Shown here: positions 44,399-52,855 of the stretch, in pieces
How positions within the stretch are numbered: position 1 is the stretch's first letter
How the letters are laid out: every line of letters starts with the position of its first letter
Source: Intestinibacter sp964449895
GTDB taxonomy: Bacteria > Bacillota > Clostridia > Peptostreptococcales > Peptostreptococcaceae
Direction of reading: 5' to 3'
Length of the DNA: 64,000 nt
Assembly (NCBI GenBank): GCA_964449895.1
Contig: CAYVBY010000002.1
Location: 124,001-188,000, forward strand
Notes under the pieces: generated by a model
What the model was told of the DNA's origin: nothing
The model's input: only the letters and a program-made list of their open reading frames with translations
The model's database searches: none
Made by a program: the position numbers and the translations under genes

Positions 44399-45334
44399 TT
44401 ATACTATAAGTAAGCCTTTATGATCAGCAATTGAAATAACTGCCTCATTTCCTGAATTAAACTCTATGTAATCTTCTTCTACTCCATCGCTAAATATCAC
44501 TCCATTTTCTGGCATCAAAGATTGTATTTTCAAAGAATTTGTTTTATCTATCTTCCCAAATACCATAGTATCTGATGTCAATTTACTTGGATATGGCTCA
44601 CGGACTGTATAGTATAAAAAGTCTGAATTCCATCTAAATTCATCACTTTGTTTAATATCAATTTGTCTATTTAAATAGGCTGTAGATATTTTTGACGCTC
44701 CAGCTAAAATACTTTTAAACCATCCTGTTGAACCTAAACCTGTTGATATAATTATTCCACTTGAAGATTGTCGTTCTTTTTTATTATTTTGATTTATAAT
44801 GTATTGGGCTGATACATGAGTTTTTTGACCAATAAATATATCGTTTACTCCTAGAAGAGATTGACCATCATTTAATGTAGCTTTTGCTAATGTTACTTCT
44901 TTGCAAGTTCTAAGATTATTAAGTACATCTCTTACTACTAGTCCTACCTCTTCTGGATTAAAAGGAAGTAACACTCCATCAAATCTAATTGGATCTGGAT
45001 TTACTGCTATTAAAGGTTGATTCTTTAGATATTTCAAAGTATTTGCAACTAATCCATCTTGTCCTACTACAACTACTATATCATCTTTTGCGAAAATATA
45101 ATTTGAAAGATAGTCTCTATCTAATATTTGTACACGTGCTATTTTTTCTAATTGAGATTCTATTTTTAATAGTGCATCTTTGTATATCTTATCTTCAAGT
45201 TTATAATCTGTAAAATCTCCTCCAGAATGTTCTATTACAAATTTAACTTGTCCTTCTGTATTGTATTTGCAAATTAAATTTTCAAATCTGGTCTTTCTTT
45301 TTACTAAAACAATTTTTTTATTATTTATTCTCAT
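44399..45334 (-). CDS. NAD-kinase-like protein with altered motif
   Basis: 311 residues of the NAD kinase/diacylglycerol kinase fold. The usual GGDGT motif reads GQDGL (residues 91-95). The NDIFIG segment (164-169) and SGIIISTGLGSTGW (192-205) are recognisable counterparts of NEV and VSTPTGSTAY. NAD kinase makes NADP from NAD and ATP. The Gly to Gln and Thr to Leu changes make normal activity uncertain. It follows the SPFH gene and the NrtR-like regulator on the same strand, a set that points to NAD-linked function. AAAGGGG supports the start. Confidence 0.75.
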   Translation of the reverse strand: MRINNKKIVLVKRKTRFENLICKYNTEGQVKFVIEHSGGDFTDYKLEDKIYKDALLKIESQLEKIARVQILDRDYLSNYIFAKDDIVVVVGQDGLVANTLKYLKNQPLIAVNPDPIRFDGVLLPFNPEEVGLVVRDVLNNLRTCKEVTLAKATLNDGQSLLGVNDIFIGQKTHVSAQYIINQNNKKERQSSSGIIISTGLGSTGWFKSILAGASKISTAYLNRQIDIKQSDEFRWNSDFLYYTVREPYPSKLTSDTMVFGKIDKTNSLKIQSLMPENGVIFSDGVEEDYIEFNSGNEAVISIADHKGLLIV

Positions 45335-45422
45335 ATATTCAGCCCCTTTAAATTATTTTTTACTCTCATTATTTAATATATTTATTATTAATTTATAGTC
45401 TTATTCGTAAATACTTTTAAAA

Positions 45423-46439
45423 TTAATTTTTACTTTTTATTAAGCTTTGAAGTAAATCAGGTGAAATATTAAGTTCTCCTATTTTATCAGCCTTATTTGC
45501 AAGTTGTTGAAAAGCTCCTGCTATTAATTTTTCAGGCTCCATATTTATAGCTGCTAAAGCTTGTATTACATTAGGATCCATTTCATTAAATACTTTCATC
45601 ATAGCTTCAAATTGATAAGCCTTTGAATCTGCATCTTGCTTTGAGTTTTCTGCTGAAAGTTTTATAAATTCTTTTCTCTTTTCTTCAAGCTTAGTTTTAT
45701 ATCCAAGTTCTTCATCTTTCATTTTATTTTCTTTTTCCATTTTTAGTCGTTTTAATTCTAATTGTTCTTCTTGAATTTGTTTTCTCTTCTTTTCTATAGC
45801 AATTTCTGTATTAAGCTCATTTTCTTTTACAATACGCTCTTGCTCTATTGATGAATTTCTTCTTTCATAAATCGCTTCATCTGCTTTTTTCAAAATCTCT
45901 TCTCTAGCTGTTGCTTCTAAAGCCCTTGCAGTCTCTTTATTTGGAATTATTGCTAAAATAGAAAATCCAATTATCTCTATCCCAAGATTTTTAACTTCAC
46001 TACTTCCCATTAATGTTTGTTTTATTAAATTAGCCAAAGATTCGCTAGATTTTATAGCTTCTTTTAGTGGCATATTTTCTATACTTTTTTTAGTTAAAAC
46101 CTTAGTTATATTTACTAATCTTTGAGGTATTTTCTTGTAGTCATCTTTTATATATTTTTTATTTTTCATATCATATGTATAGTCTAGTATTTCAGCAACT
46201 TTTTTGTAATCTGAAATTTTATATGTTATTTGACCTTGAACACTAACTGTTTGATAATCATTTGTAATTTCTTGAAATACAAATGGTACATCTGCACTTG
46301 ATGTTGGAATCACAACAACTGAAGTACTTGGTACATAGTAGATAAAAGATAATCCATTTCCTTCTTTTACTATTTTTCCATTTTTATATTTAAAAACATA
46401 CTCACTTGGTAAAAATTTTATTGATTTGAAATTTAACAT
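45423..46439 (-). CDS. Soluble SPFH/Band-7 protein, part of the Nudix/NAD-kinase-like set
   Basis: 338 residues without a clear membrane helix. The SPFH domain spans about 1-190 (YYVPSTSVVVIPTSSADVPF ... VQGQITYKISDYKKVAEIL). A long charged coiled coil covers about 190-275 (IEKKRKQIQEEQLELKRLKM), then a short helical tail. It is placed between the NrtR-like gene and the NAD-kinase-like gene and carries its own copy of the CTTAGT-N11-ACTAAG operator 20 bases before the ATG. A scaffold role is inferred from the family only. Confidence 0.85.
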   Translation of the reverse strand: MLNFKSIKFLPSEYVFKYKNGKIVKEGNGLSFIYYVPSTSVVVIPTSSADVPFVFQEITNDYQTVSVQGQITYKISDYKKVAEILDYTYDMKNKKYIKDDYKKIPQRLVNITKVLTKKSIENMPLKEAIKSSESLANLIKQTLMGSSEVKNLGIEIIGFSILAIIPNKETARALEATAREEILKKADEAIYERRNSSIEQERIVKENELNTEIAIEKKRKQIQEEQLELKRLKMEKENKMKDEELGYKTKLEEKRKEFIKLSAENSKQDADSKAYQFEAMMKVFNEMDPNVIQALAAINMEPEKLIAGAFQQLANKADKIGELNISPDLLQSLIKSKN

Positions 46440-46458
46440 TTTTCTTCCCCCTTATTTT

Positions 46459-46481
46459 CTTAGTTGTTATTTGTTACTAAG
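46459..46481 (-). promoter_or_regulatory. Operator copy 2, before the SPFH gene
   Basis: CTTAGT-N11-ACTAAG, a 23-base site matching 47456-47478 at all but four internal positions. It lies 20 bases before the SPFH ATG. Upstream of it, 46510-46533 is a near-perfect 24-base palindrome that may end the Nudix gene transcript. Confidence 0.7.
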
Positions 46482-46544
46482 TATTTTTAAAAAAATATTT
46501 ATTACTTCAGGTGGCAAATTTAAATTTACCACCTTATTTGCTAT

Positions 46545-47438
46545 TTAAAATTTTGGACTCCAATCTGGATTGAACTTGTAATACTTAGATGGACGATGAC
46601 CTTTTTCCCTAGATATTAAATCAGTCTCTAAAACCATATCCTTTATCTTTCTCCAAATTTCCATTCTAGTAAACTTCCTATCTAGTATCAGCTCATATAT
46701 AGATTGAATTTCAGCCCTTGTAAAGTACTCACCTACTAAATTAAAAGCTATTGGAGTGTACTCTATTTTATTTTTTAGACGATTCATCGCATCTACTAAA
46801 ATTCTGTAATGATCAAATGCTAGTTTTTCTTCTGTTAAAGATTGTGGATTTACTATTATCTCTTTTAGCTCTGTTACTCCTCTTTTTATACATTTTTCTG
46901 TAACTTCATAAGATATTTCTATTTCTTTATCCTCGCTTGTGAGATTTAAAATCCATCTAGATTCATTCTCCTCTTCACAATCTATATTTTCCTTTTTTAT
47001 GCTAAACCATTTGATATCTTCTATATCTCTACCTATCTTCGGCTTTAAATTTTCACTCGGTATAAGTGCCATATGAGCTATTGATAATACTCTCGTTCTT
47101 GGATCTCTATCTATATCTCCATATGTATATAGCTGCTCAAAATATATATTTGATATGTTAGCTTCTTCTCTAATCATCCTAGCTACTGCATCGTCTAAAG
47201 ATTCATCTATTTGAACAAAACCTCCAGGAAATGCCCAGCTTCCTAAAAAAGGATGTGAGTTTCTCTTTATAAGTAAAATTTTTAGCTCTTTCTCATCTAA
47301 CTTTCTTATATCTTCATTTACTTTATTAGTCACCGTAAAGACAAGTGTATCAACTGTAACAGAAGGTCTTTCATAATCATCTATGTTGTATTCTTTTAAA
47401 AACTGCTCTTCTGTTATTTTATTTAACTCTTCTATCAA
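46545..47438 (-). CDS. NrtR-like Nudix-domain transcriptional regulator
   Basis: 297 residues. The N-terminal Nudix domain (about 25-180) has an imperfect Nudix box, GFVQIDE ... ARMIREEANI (residues 73-95): Met replaces the Glu after Arg, and Asn the last Gly. The C-terminal winged helix (about 225-290) has FNLVGEYFTRAEIQSIYELI, then DRKFTRMEIWRKIKDM and GHRPSKYY, typical of NrtR repressors that sense ADP-ribose. Initiation is at TTG (47438), supported by AAGGTGA. The operator overlaps its own leader, so it probably represses itself and the SPFH/NAD-kinase-like genes downstream. Confidence 0.85.
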   Translation of the reverse strand: MIEELNKITEEQFLKEYNIDDYERPSVTVDTLVFTVTNKVNEDIRKLDEKELKILLIKRNSHPFLGSWAFPGGFVQIDESLDDAVARMIREEANISNIYFEQLYTYGDIDRDPRTRVLSIAHMALIPSENLKPKIGRDIEDIKWFSIKKENIDCEEENESRWILNLTSEDKEIEISYEVTEKCIKRGVTELKEIIVNPQSLTEEKLAFDHYRILVDAMNRLKNKIEYTPIAFNLVGEYFTRAEIQSIYELILDRKFTRMEIWRKIKDMVLETDLISREKGHRPSKYYKFNPDWSPKF

Positions 47439-47455
47439 TTAATCACCTTCTTTTT

Positions 47456-47520
47456 CTTAGTTATATTTTGTTACTAAGTTTTATTAATTTAATAATAGTC
47501 TCTTTTTAAATTAAAGTCAA
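47456..47520 (-). promoter_or_regulatory. Promoter and operator copy 1 of the NrtR-like set
   Basis: On the minus strand TTGACT (47515-47520), a 17-base spacer and TATTAT (47492-47497) form a promoter. Just downstream lies CTTAGT-N11-ACTAAG (47456-47478), 18 bases before the TTG start. A repressor there would block early transcription. Confidence 0.7.
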
Positions 47521-47535
47521 GCATATTTTTAAAAA

Positions 47536-47581
47536 AAATACTCATAAATAAGCTTTTATTTTGCTTATATATGAGTATTTT
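47536..47581 (-). terminator. Terminator of the nitrilase gene
   Basis: AAAATACTCATA pairs with TATGAGTATTTT, with an inner ATAAGC/GCTTAT stem. It lies directly after the stop codon and upstream of the Nudix promoter. Confidence 0.8.
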
Positions 47582-47608
47582 GTATCTAACTAAGCTTTAT
47601 ATTTTAAA

Positions 47609-48532
47609 TTATTTTTCGTGAACTCTAAGCTCTAATACGTCAGGTCTAGCATAATGTCCACAAGCATCTAATTCCATACGACTCATAGGAACCTTTTGCA
47701 TATCTAAATCTGCATAGATTATCTCTTCTTTATCCCATACAGGTTCTGTAACATAATGTCCATAAGGATCTATTATACAGCTACCACCTCTACAAACTAT
47801 ATCAGATAATTTATCTATTTCATCTTGGCAATTTAAATCTTTTGGATACATATCTTTTGTAAAGTACATATCAGAATTTATAAAATAGCAATGACCTTCT
47901 ATAGCTATATGTTGTATAGTTGCTTGCCATTCTGGGTTGTCGTTAGTGTTAGGAGAAATATAAAGTGTAACTCCTTTGTCATAAAGTGCAACTCTTGCAA
48001 GTGGCATATAACTTTCCCAACAAATTAAACTTCCCATATTACCCCAAGGTGTATCTACAACAGGGAAATATCCTTTGTTTGCATCACCCCATACAACACG
48101 TTCTGCTCCTGTTGGTTTAAGTTTTCTATGTACACCTACTAATTCTCCCTCTGGTGAAAAGAATATATTTGAATTATAAAGTGTTCCTGTAGTTAAATCA
48201 CGCTCAGATACACCAATACTTACATATGCATGTGCAGCCTTTGCAGCTTTAGCGATTATATCAGTTTCTTCTCCTGGTATTACTATAGAATTATCGTAAT
48301 AAACCTTCCAGTCTTCACGACCTTTTTCATTTCTGCTTCCTACTGTAAATCCATAAGTTATTCCATAAGGATAACCTGGTATAAATAATTCTGGAAATAC
48401 TATTAAATCAACGTTTTTTTCTGCTGCTTCTTCTATAAGTTTTACAGTTTTTTCAACTCCTAATTTTTTGTCAAACATAACAGGTGCAGCTTGAACTAAT
48501 GCTATTTTACAAATGTCTTTTAAATCTTTCAT
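47609..48532 (-). CDS. Nitrilase / carbon-nitrogen hydrolase
   Basis: 307 residues. The catalytic triad is visible: Glu in VFPELFIPGYPYG near residue 48, Lys in HRKLKPTGAERVVWGD near residue 135, and Cys in GSLICWESYMPLARV near residue 170. The PTGAERVVWGD and CWESYMPLAR forms are those of true aliphatic or aryl nitrilases rather than amidases. It would turn a nitrile into a carboxylic acid and ammonia in the cytoplasm. Single-gene unit; natural substrate unknown. Confidence 0.9.
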   Translation of the reverse strand: MKDLKDICKIALVQAAPVMFDKKLGVEKTVKLIEEAAEKNVDLIVFPELFIPGYPYGITYGFTVGSRNEKGREDWKVYYDNSIVIPGEETDIIAKAAKAAHAYVSIGVSERDLTTGTLYNSNIFFSPEGELVGVHRKLKPTGAERVVWGDANKGYFPVVDTPWGNMGSLICWESYMPLARVALYDKGVTLYISPNTNDNPEWQATIQHIAIEGHCYFINSDMYFTKDMYPKDLNCQDEIDKLSDIVCRGGSCIIDPYGHYVTEPVWDKEEIIYADLDMQKVPMSRMELDACGHYARPDVLELRVHEK

Positions 48533-48638
48533 CTATTTACTCTCCATCCAAATTAGTATTTACTTTTATTCTAGTTTATTAAATGAAAAAAATCTACAAA
48601 ATAAAACTAAATATTCTAAATATTTGAATTTATCTCAG

Positions 48639-49367
48639 TTAAGCTTGTTTTCTTTTTTTCATTTTTCTAAAAAGTAAAAATACCAATAAGATAATAACAG
48701 CTGCAATAATTATTATATTTTTTATGTTTGGTACTTTAGCTGAAAAACTAATATTTTCTACATTTGATAAAGTATAGTCCCAATTATATATGTATTTTCC
48801 GTCTTCATTAGTTACACTAGTAGCATTGCTATAATTTAAATTTGTTGGGAATTTTAGATGAAATCCAATATTAGCACCTTGTCCAATAAAGCTAGTAATA
48901 GCCTGTTGCTCTTTAGTCATCTCACTATATACTGCATCTTTTATATTTAAATTGACATCATATACAGTAAAAAATATGCTATCTTCTTTCTCTATATCTA
49001 TATATTTTTCATACATCTCATTTACAATATTATCTCCAGAACTAGCGTTTGTTATACCTTCTTTTTCTAAAGACTCATTTAAATTTGTTACATCTTTAAA
49101 AATGTCAGTCAAATATCCCTGTTTAGTAGTAAATCTATATCCTGATTTGCCTTCATTTTCAATTTTTTCTACTTTTTCATAATCTTTTCCTATATCACTT
49201 ATAGTTTCTTCAGAAATATTATTAGCTATAATTTCAGGTCCCAATACCTCTATCATTGCTTTTCCAGTTCCATTTTTTTCAACATCAATTGTAACATCTG
49301 CATCAATACACCCAACCAACATAGTCATTATTATCGTCATAGTAATTATTAAAATACTTTTTTTCAT
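48639..49367 (-). CDS. LppM/DUF3153-like lipoprotein with C-terminal membrane anchor
   Basis: 242 residues. A lipoprotein signal ends with TMLVGC (Cys near 20). The mature part begins IDADVTIDVEKNGTGKAMIEV, a beta-rich domain like LppM/DUF3153. A C-terminal transmembrane helix (IIIIAAVIILLVFLLF) and a basic tail follow. It is thus held in the membrane at both ends, facing outward. The role of the family is unclear. An AGGGGAG-like site precedes the ATG. Confidence 0.75.
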   Translation of the reverse strand: MKKSILIITMTIIMTMLVGCIDADVTIDVEKNGTGKAMIEVLGPEIIANNISEETISDIGKDYEKVEKIENEGKSGYRFTTKQGYLTDIFKDVTNLNESLEKEGITNASSGDNIVNEMYEKYIDIEKEDSIFFTVYDVNLNIKDAVYSEMTKEQQAITSFIGQGANIGFHLKFPTNLNYSNATSVTNEDGKYIYNWDYTLSNVENISFSAKVPNIKNIIIIAAVIILLVFLLFRKMKKRKQA

Positions 49368-49502
49368 TTTTCTCCCCTTTGAACCTATTATTTATATATA
49401 TTTTATCACTAAAATCAATATTTATTTTACCTTTATAAAAAATATTACTATAATTATTTATATAAATAATTTGTTTGATTCCATATTAAAAGGAGGTACT
49501 TT

Positions 49503-49985
49503 ATGAATATAGATATAAAACTTGCTTACGATGAAAAAGAAGAAATACGAAAATTATTTACAGAATACACTGATATGTTAAGAGAGGAAGAGCCAAATCT
49601 TGCGGTATATTTGAGTATTCAAAATTACGACCATGAAATACAAAATTTAGAAGAAAAATACGGTACTCCTGATGGTCGACTATACATAATACATGCAGAT
49701 GATAAAATTGCTGGATGCATTGCACTTAGACGACTTGATGATAAAAATTGCGAAATGAAAAGACTTTATGTAAAACCTGAATTTAGAGGCCAACAGTTGG
49801 CGTCCCTTTTAATCAAAAAGATTATCGTTGACGCAAAATCAATAGGATATGATGCCATGTTTTTAGATACACTGCCTTTTTTGAAAAGCGCTATACATCT
49901 ATATAAGAAATTTGGATTTGTAGAGATAGAGCCTTATAATGATAGTCCAGTTGAAAGTACTCTATTTATGAAATTAGATTTGTAA
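49503..49985 (+). CDS. GNAT-family N-acetyltransferase
   Basis: 160 residues of the GNAT fold. The acetyl-CoA loop is recognised in MKRLYVKPEFRGQQLASLLI near residues 86-105, with the C-terminal HLYKKFGFVEIEPYNDSP strand and helix. The substrate cannot be told. AAGGAGG precedes the ATG. It is a lone plus-strand gene among minus-strand genes. Confidence 0.88.
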   Translation: MNIDIKLAYDEKEEIRKLFTEYTDMLREEEPNLAVYLSIQNYDHEIQNLEEKYGTPDGRLYIIHADDKIAGCIALRRLDDKNCEMKRLYVKPEFRGQQLASLLIKKIIVDAKSIGYDAMFLDTLPFLKSAIHLYKKFGFVEIEPYNDSPVESTLFMKLDL

Positions 49986-50112
49986 ATTTCAAATAAAATA
50001 TTCATTTTTCTGTAAAAATCAATATTCCTAAATCCATCACAAAATTATTTAACAGTCAAAAAATGATTAATACAAACTATATCACAATAGATATTATTAG
50101 TTTTTTCATACA

Positions 50113-50166
50113 CAAAAGGGAGCAGATACAAAACAGATTTTACTCTATTTTGCACTACTCCCTCAA
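50113..50166 (-). terminator. Terminator of the YmaF-like gene
   Basis: GGGAG (50118) pairs with CTCCC (50158), with an inner ACAAAACA/TATTTTG region, followed by T's on the minus strand. Confidence 0.6.
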
Positions 50167-50201
50167 AAGTTATATTTCTACACTAAATACGTCTGATACT
50201 T

Positions 50202-50747
50202 CTACACTGATGGTGAATTAACTAAAGTTGTAAATTCATAGTTATGGCAGTGATTATCTTCTTCAGTAGTTTTTCCACGTACTAAGTGAATATGCTTATC
50301 TGAGCCTGGTATTCTAATTGCTGGACCAGTTGTATCGCAAATTTCATGGTTATGGTCAAAATAATCAGTGTTATCATTTTTTATTTTGTGAACATGGTTT
50401 CTTCCATTTTGAATTTCTATTGCTTCACCAGTTACTCCTGCAAGTCTATGATTGTGTCTATCGCAATCTCTTTCTGCATATTTAGTACTACTTATATATT
50501 CATGAACGTGTTCGTCTCTTTCACGTTCTTGACAGCTATCACAATTTTCACAATTACTACTTTGATAATTTAAATAATCATAATATCTATCGTCTTGGTT
50601 GTATTCCATATATTCGCGTTCTCTATCACAATCTCTGTCTCTATCTCTATCGCAATCTCTATCGCGATCTCTATTTTCTCTTATTCTAACATCTATTTCA
50701 TTTTGTTCTTCATTATTGTCTCTGTTTTTATAATAGGTATATCCCAT
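50202..50747 (-). CDS. YmaF-family His-rich protein with Arg/Asp repeat
   Basis: 181 residues. The C-terminal two thirds hold three YmaF-type units spaced about 40 residues apart, each with a HxH pair: HNHRLAGVTGEAIEIQNGRNHVH, DHNHEICDTTGPAIRIPG and HIHLVRGKTTEEDNHCHNYE (the first is 23 residues if read whole, here shown only by its key H and G positions). The N-terminal part is a low-complexity stretch of alternating Arg and Asp with periodic Cys (residues 22-45), then Cys pairs CENCDSC. Homologues occur in spore formers, suggesting a spore or metal-binding role, not proven. Confidence 0.8.
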   Translation of the reverse strand: MGYTYYKNRDNNEEQNEIDVRIRENRDRDRDCDRDRDRDCDREREYMEYNQDDRYYDYLNYQSSNCENCDSCQERERDEHVHEYISSTKYAERDCDRHNHRLAGVTGEAIEIQNGRNHVHKIKNDNTDYFDHNHEICDTTGPAIRIPGSDKHIHLVRGKTTEEDNHCHNYEFTTLVNSPSV

Positions 50748-50877
50748 ATTAACATCTCCTAAATTTATATTTAAGAACTATTTATAGTCTCTTATATTTT
50801 ATAAGAAATCCTATAATTACTTCTCAATATATAATATAGAATTTGTCAAATTTTGTTACTATTTTTTTGTTTTTTGA

Positions 50878-52794
50878 CTAATTTGATTTATATACCATTT
50901 TCCCGTCAAAAAATGTCATTAAAACTTGGGTATTTCCTATATCTACAGGATTTATTTCAAATATATCTCTGTCAATTACTATAAAATCGGCATATTTACC
51001 AGCTTCTATACTTCCTATTTCATTATCTCTAAAAATCAAATAAGCTCCATTTATAGTAAAACTTCTCACCATATCCTCTACAGTTACTCTTTCATCTTTA
51101 TTTAAAAGCCAAGCCTCTTCATCCATATCCTTCACATCTTCAGCTCCAAAGTAACTTGCATTGTATAGATTTCTAGTAACTCCAGCTTGTATTGCAAAGA
51201 ATGGATTTGGTATAGGCGTAACTGAATGATCTGATGAAGATGCAATTTTTACAGATTCTTTTACAAATGAGTTTAGGGGATATTCATAATTTGCCCTATC
51301 TCCCAATAATTTATAATCTACCACATCCCACCAATTTGGACCTTTCATATGCCAATACGGTTGAACACTTGCTATTACATTTAAATCTTTAAATCTTTTT
51401 ATATCTTCATTTCTAACAAGTTGAAGATGAGTTAGAGCATTTCTATAATTTAATTTTTTATTACTTATACAATCTAAACTTTCATAATTTATAAATTCTA
51501 AATATTTTTCATTTTCACAATCTAAACTTTCATAATTTATAGATTCTAAATATTTCTCATTTTCACAATCTAAATTTTTATCATTTTTATCTTTTTCATA
51601 ATCTTGATTTATTTCATAATTTGCCTTTTCAATAGCATCTAACATAGATTTTGTGGCATTATCTCCTACTGAATGAACATGAATAGAAAATCCTTTTTGG
51701 TTGGATGTTTTAATAGCTTCAACTAACTTATCTTTATTCCACAAAATATCTCCATAGTAATTATTTCCCTTACCTGCTCCTATTTCGTAAGGATTTAACA
51801 AACTTGCTGTAACTCCTTCTACAACTCCATCTGCTAGAAATTTCACTGTAGTTGTCTTAAAATATTTTGAATCAAACTTATCTTTTCTATTTTTTATCAT
51901 TTCGATTTGATTTTTCAAATCTAAATCTGGACTTATAGAAAAACCTGCTGATACTCTCATTTTTAGCTTATCTTCTTCAATTAATTTGCTATAAACTTCA
52001 GGCTGGATTCCCCATTCAAATCCAGAAAGAGACAACATACTTGTAACTCCAAACTTATGCATTTTTTGTTGGAACAATTCAAATGCTTTTTTATATTGAT
52101 AATTTGTATATTCTCCTTCTTTTACTAAATGAGTTGCCGACTCCTTTAGAGTACCCCAAAGCTCTTTAGTATTGTCATTTATTTCTATTTTGCCTCCACT
52201 TGGAGAATTTGTATCATTTGTTATATTAAATTTTTCAAAAGCCTTGGAGTTTAGCCATAAAGTATGACCATCATAAGCTCTAAGAATTATTGGTATTTCT
52301 GTAGATACTTCATCTAAGTGTTCTTTTTTAGGTCCCTTTGAAACTTCTTCTCCTTCAAAAATTCCCAAAGACCATCCTTTTCCATAAACTGCATCTATAT
52401 CTTTGTTTTTTTCTATAAAACTTCTTATGGCTTCTTTACATTCTTCTACTGAATTTAAACCATATAAAGAAACCTCATAAAGATCTGTAATTGCTGTTCC
52501 TGGAGGGTGTATATGACTATCTGTAAAAGATGGCAGTAATACTCTTCCCTCCAAATCAATTACCCTTATTACATCTTCATTTAAATCTTCTTCTGCATTC
52601 ATAAATGTTTCAAAATCTACAAATTCTATGCATTTACCACTTGTAATTGCTTTATCTATAAATCCTTTTAGATCTTCATTATTTCCAACATATAGTATTT
52701 TGTCATCTTTAATTACTAAAGCTTCTTTAACTGTATTTTTAGAATCTACAGTGTAAATTTTCCCATTTAATATAATCGTTGTCTTACCTATCAT
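50878..52794 (-). CDS. YtcJ-like amidohydrolase with internal repeat insertion
   Basis: 638 residues, longer than usual for the family. Metal-binding segments are FTDSHIHPPG (residues 92-101) and HVHSVGDNATKSMLDAIEKA (from about 377), then HLQLV and SSDHSVTPIPNPF. The C-terminal EAGKYADFIVIDRDIFEI closes the barrel domain. At residues 407-438 two 16-residue copies of LDCENEKYLE-type sequence are inserted, with partial copies each side. Members hydrolyse N-acyl or cyclic amide bonds; the substrate is unknown. AGAGGTG supports the start. Confidence 0.87.
   Translation of the reverse strand: MIGKTTIILNGKIYTVDSKNTVKEALVIKDDKILYVGNNEDLKGFIDKAITSGKCIEFVDFETFMNAEEDLNEDVIRVIDLEGRVLLPSFTDSHIHPPGTAITDLYEVSLYGLNSVEECKEAIRSFIEKNKDIDAVYGKGWSLGIFEGEEVSKGPKKEHLDEVSTEIPIILRAYDGHTLWLNSKAFEKFNITNDTNSPSGGKIEINDNTKELWGTLKESATHLVKEGEYTNYQYKKAFELFQQKMHKFGVTSMLSLSGFEWGIQPEVYSKLIEEDKLKMRVSAGFSISPDLDLKNQIEMIKNRKDKFDSKYFKTTTVKFLADGVVEGVTASLLNPYEIGAGKGNNYYGDILWNKDKLVEAIKTSNQKGFSIHVHSVGDNATKSMLDAIEKANYEINQDYEKDKNDKNLDCENEKYLESINYESLDCENEKYLEFINYESLDCISNKKLNYRNALTHLQLVRNEDIKRFKDLNVIASVQPYWHMKGPNWWDVVDYKLLGDRANYEYPLNSFVKESVKIASSSDHSVTPIPNPFFAIQAGVTRNLYNASYFGAEDVKDMDEEAWLLNKDERVTVEDMVRSFTINGAYLIFRDNEIGSIEAGKYADFIVIDRDIFEINPVDIGNTQVLMTFFDGKMVYKSN
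51479..51574 (-). repeat. 48-bp in-frame tandem repeat inside the amidohydrolase gene
   Basis: Two 48-base units (51479-51526 and 51527-51574) differ at two bases, and a third partial copy continues to about 51461. Each codes for 16 residues, so the frame is kept. The near identity suggests recent duplication. Confidence 0.85.
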
Positions 52795-52855
52795 TATTTA
52801 CACCTCTTCTACACTTTAAGTAAATTCTTTATTATAAAACCTATTACATCGACTT

